Assembly: GCA_009712185.1 (NCBI GenBank)
Contig: WASQ01000012.1
Coordinates: 19,910-71,340 of the forward strand
Origin: Telmatospirillum sp.
GTDB lineage: Bacteria; Pseudomonadota; Alphaproteobacteria; Rhodospirillales; Magnetospirillaceae
Length of the DNA: 51,431 bases
Reading direction: 5' to 3'
In this document: positions 49,979 to 51,431 of the stretch, in pieces
Numbering within the stretch: position 1 is the stretch's first letter
How the letters are laid out: each line of letters opens with the position of its first letter
The notes under the pieces: generated by a model
The model's database searches: none
The model's input: only the letters and a program-made list of their open reading frames with translations
Told to the model about the DNA's origin: nothing
Translations under genes and position numbers: made by a program

Positions 49979-51355
49979 ATGACGATCGGATTTGTCCGCC
50001 GGCGGGGGGCGGGACGGGAGGCCGGACCGTGCGCCCGGGACAGGGTCCCGCCACGCCGCCGCAGGGCCCAGCGGGGTGTCACGGGACTGACCGATGTGTT
50101 GCTGGGGCTTCTCGTGACGGCGATCGCGCTTCCGGGAATCGTCGCCATCATCAATCAGCAGGCGGCGGAGACGCAAAATCAGGTCGCCGCCCAGCAGTTG
50201 AAGGCGGTGGGGGAGGCCACGCGCGCCTATCTGCGCGACCACTTCATGGCGGTCTACACCGGAATCTTTGATCAGACGGCGGGACGGGATGTTTTGCGGA
50301 TCGCCGATCTGGTGGCCGCGGGGTATCTGCCGGCTAATTTCTCGACGGAAAATCCGTTCCGGCAGAAGCCGGTCGCTCTGTTGCGGATCGTCGCCGACAC
50401 CAGTCCGGGCTGTCCGACGCCGGTCCTGACGCGGACACCGGATGGCATCCATTGCAAGGCGCTGATCGAGGCCGTGGTCGTGACCACCGGTGGAAAACCG
50501 GTGGATCCCGCCCGCGCCAGCCGGATTGCCGCCTCCGCCGGGGCCAGCGCCGGACTGGTGATCGACGCGGCGACCGTCCGGGGCAGCTATGGCGGCTGGT
50601 GCGAGGACCTTGCCCTGTTCGGCGCGCCCGCCCACTCCGTCAGTTGCCCCACGGATCCCCGGGAAAGCAGGGGGGGTGGATTGCTGTCGCCGGGATATGG
50701 CTATGGCGCGCCCGCCAAAGGCGGGCTGGCCCTGGGCATGTTCCTGAACGGCAAGGAATTGATGAGCGAGTATCTCAACCGTTTTGAGACCGGAAACCCC
50801 GAAGACAACACCATGCATACGGCCATGTCCATGGGCGTCAATGACATCAAGGACGTCAGAACGCTTCTGATCGCCGGTGTCGATCAGGGACTGGAAAAAG
50901 ACCGCATGGGACTGATCAACGACCTTTATACCGGCAGCTACACCGGCAATCCGGATGCCAAGGGGACACTCAACCTCACCAATCTGGTGGCGGCCGGGTC
51001 CGGTGGCGGCGCAGGAACCGTCACCGCGCGCCAGATGTACAGCACGGTTTATTATCACAGCTCCGACGCCGCTCTGAAAACCAACATCCGGGGAATCGAT
51101 GATCCCCTTGGGCTGGTGACGCGTCTCACCGGGCATCGCTTCCAATGGAAGGCGGATGGAGCCCCGGATGTCGGGTTCGTTGCGCAGGAGGTGAGGACCG
51201 TCCTGCCGGAAGCCGTGGGGCAGGCTCCGGATGGGGGGCTGACCGTGAAATACGACATCATCGCGGCGCCTCTGGTTGAAGCTGTAAAGATACTTAATAG
51301 TCGTATCGATCAACTTGAAGATGACAAAGCAAAAGAACGCCGGAGTATGAAGTGA
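49979..51355 (+). CDS. pilV: PilV-type pilus tip adhesin with S74 intramolecular chaperone domain
   Basis: A 458-residue minor prepilin. After a charged leader, the shufflon-N/PilV domain begins RGVTGLTDVLLGLLVTAIALPGIVAIINQQ (in parts: RGVTGLTDVLL, IALPGIVAIINQQ). The same family pattern continues with AAQQLKAVGEATRAYLRD. The C-terminal 97 residues are a Peptidase_S74 chaperone: S362-D-A-A-L-K367 gives the Ser-Lys dyad at the usual five-residue spacing, followed by VGFVAQEV and a helical tail. S74 domains trimerise tail fibres and cut themselves off. The last 25 codons are AT-rich. No sfx-like recombination repeats are seen inside the gene. Confidence 0.85.
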   Translation: MTIGFVRRRGAGREAGPCARDRVPPRRRRAQRGVTGLTDVLLGLLVTAIALPGIVAIINQQAAETQNQVAAQQLKAVGEATRAYLRDHFMAVYTGIFDQTAGRDVLRIADLVAAGYLPANFSTENPFRQKPVALLRIVADTSPGCPTPVLTRTPDGIHCKALIEAVVVTTGGKPVDPARASRIAASAGASAGLVIDAATVRGSYGGWCEDLALFGAPAHSVSCPTDPRESRGGGLLSPGYGYGAPAKGGLALGMFLNGKELMSEYLNRFETGNPEDNTMHTAMSMGVNDIKDVRTLLIAGVDQGLEKDRMGLINDLYTGSYTGNPDAKGTLNLTNLVAAGSGGGAGTVTARQMYSTVYYHSSDAALKTNIRGIDDPLGLVTRLTGHRFQWKADGAPDVGFVAQEVRTVLPEAVGQAPDGGLTVKYDIIAAPLVEAVKILNSRIDQLEDDKAKERRSMK

Positions 51356-51431
51356 ACTCCGCGGTATCATCCTCACGAGCAACAATAAAACTAAAAATAA
51401 TTATAACTTTTGTTGAGGTGGCAATTTTACG
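51356..51431. other. AT-rich sequence after pilV
   Basis: The last 76 bases are strongly AT-rich compared with the window and hold no complete feature. They continue the composition shift that starts within the last codons of pilV (about 51280). Confidence 0.5.

Noticed and set aside
49979-51355. Shufflon recombination sites inside pilV
   Set aside because: I found no repeated 19-bp sfx-type sequences within the gene, and no recombinase gene is present in the window.

Overview
The window is high-GC DNA with overlapping ATGA operons and a purely protein-coding layout. It fits a free-living alphaproteobacterium, most likely in the Rhodospirillales. That lineage assignment is an inference from menaquinone genes (menC, menE, menG), a PmtA-type phospholipid methyltransferase, a dCache chemoreceptor and several c-di-GMP proteins. 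I see no rRNA, tRNA or CRISPR array. The first bases (a run of 12 C next to a dispersed hairpin repeat) look like a repeat-induced contig edge.

1-13 kb: menC lies at the left edge. A compact, self-consistent D-amino-acid locus follows: RidA imine deaminase, IclR regulator, GntP permease, N-acyl-D-amino-acid deacylase, DSD1-type PLP enzyme and TauE/SafE exporter. Two matching operator-like arrays (direct repeats of a TCCGTTAT core spaced 20 bp) sit in front of ridA and between the deacylase and the PLP gene, so the local IclR protein probably controls both. Next come a secreted protein of unknown function, a 172-bp IS630-type MITE whose terminal repeat supplies the last ten codons and stop of menE, the menG-menE pair, and a pmtA-like gene.

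13-28 kb: this is a mixed housekeeping and accessory region. It holds thiol peroxidase, a GltD-like flavoprotein with ferredoxin domains, an acetylornithine-type aminotransferase, an amino-acid-type chemoreceptor, a polysaccharide deacetylase/glycosyltransferase pair, a DUF2975/HTH_26 module, cyclohexadienyl dehydratase, an exonuclease, a NUDIX protein, a diguanylate cyclase, and an XRE/S24 regulator coupled to a secreted thioredoxin-like protein.

28-51 kb: the most unusual part. A gene run joined mostly by stop/start overlaps combines a VirB-type (type IVA) secretion set with an R64/IncI-type type IVb pilus set. The first half is VirB2, VirB3, VirB4, three VirB5-like or associated secreted proteins, a VirB7-like lipoprotein, VirB8 and VirB9. 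The second half is a PilL/TcpQ-type protein, PilN secretin, PilO, PilP, PilQ ATPase, PilR and PilM. A dual GGDEF-EAL protein and a DHH phosphoesterase follow, then the prepilins PilS and PilV. PilV ends in a phage-type S74 intramolecular chaperone domain. No VirB6, VirB10, VirB11, VirD4 or relaxase gene is present in the window. The simplest reading is a composite surface machine: a type IVb pilus with an adhesive, self-processed tip, physically and transcriptionally linked to a partial VirB envelope complex, with c-di-GMP input encoded in the same cluster.
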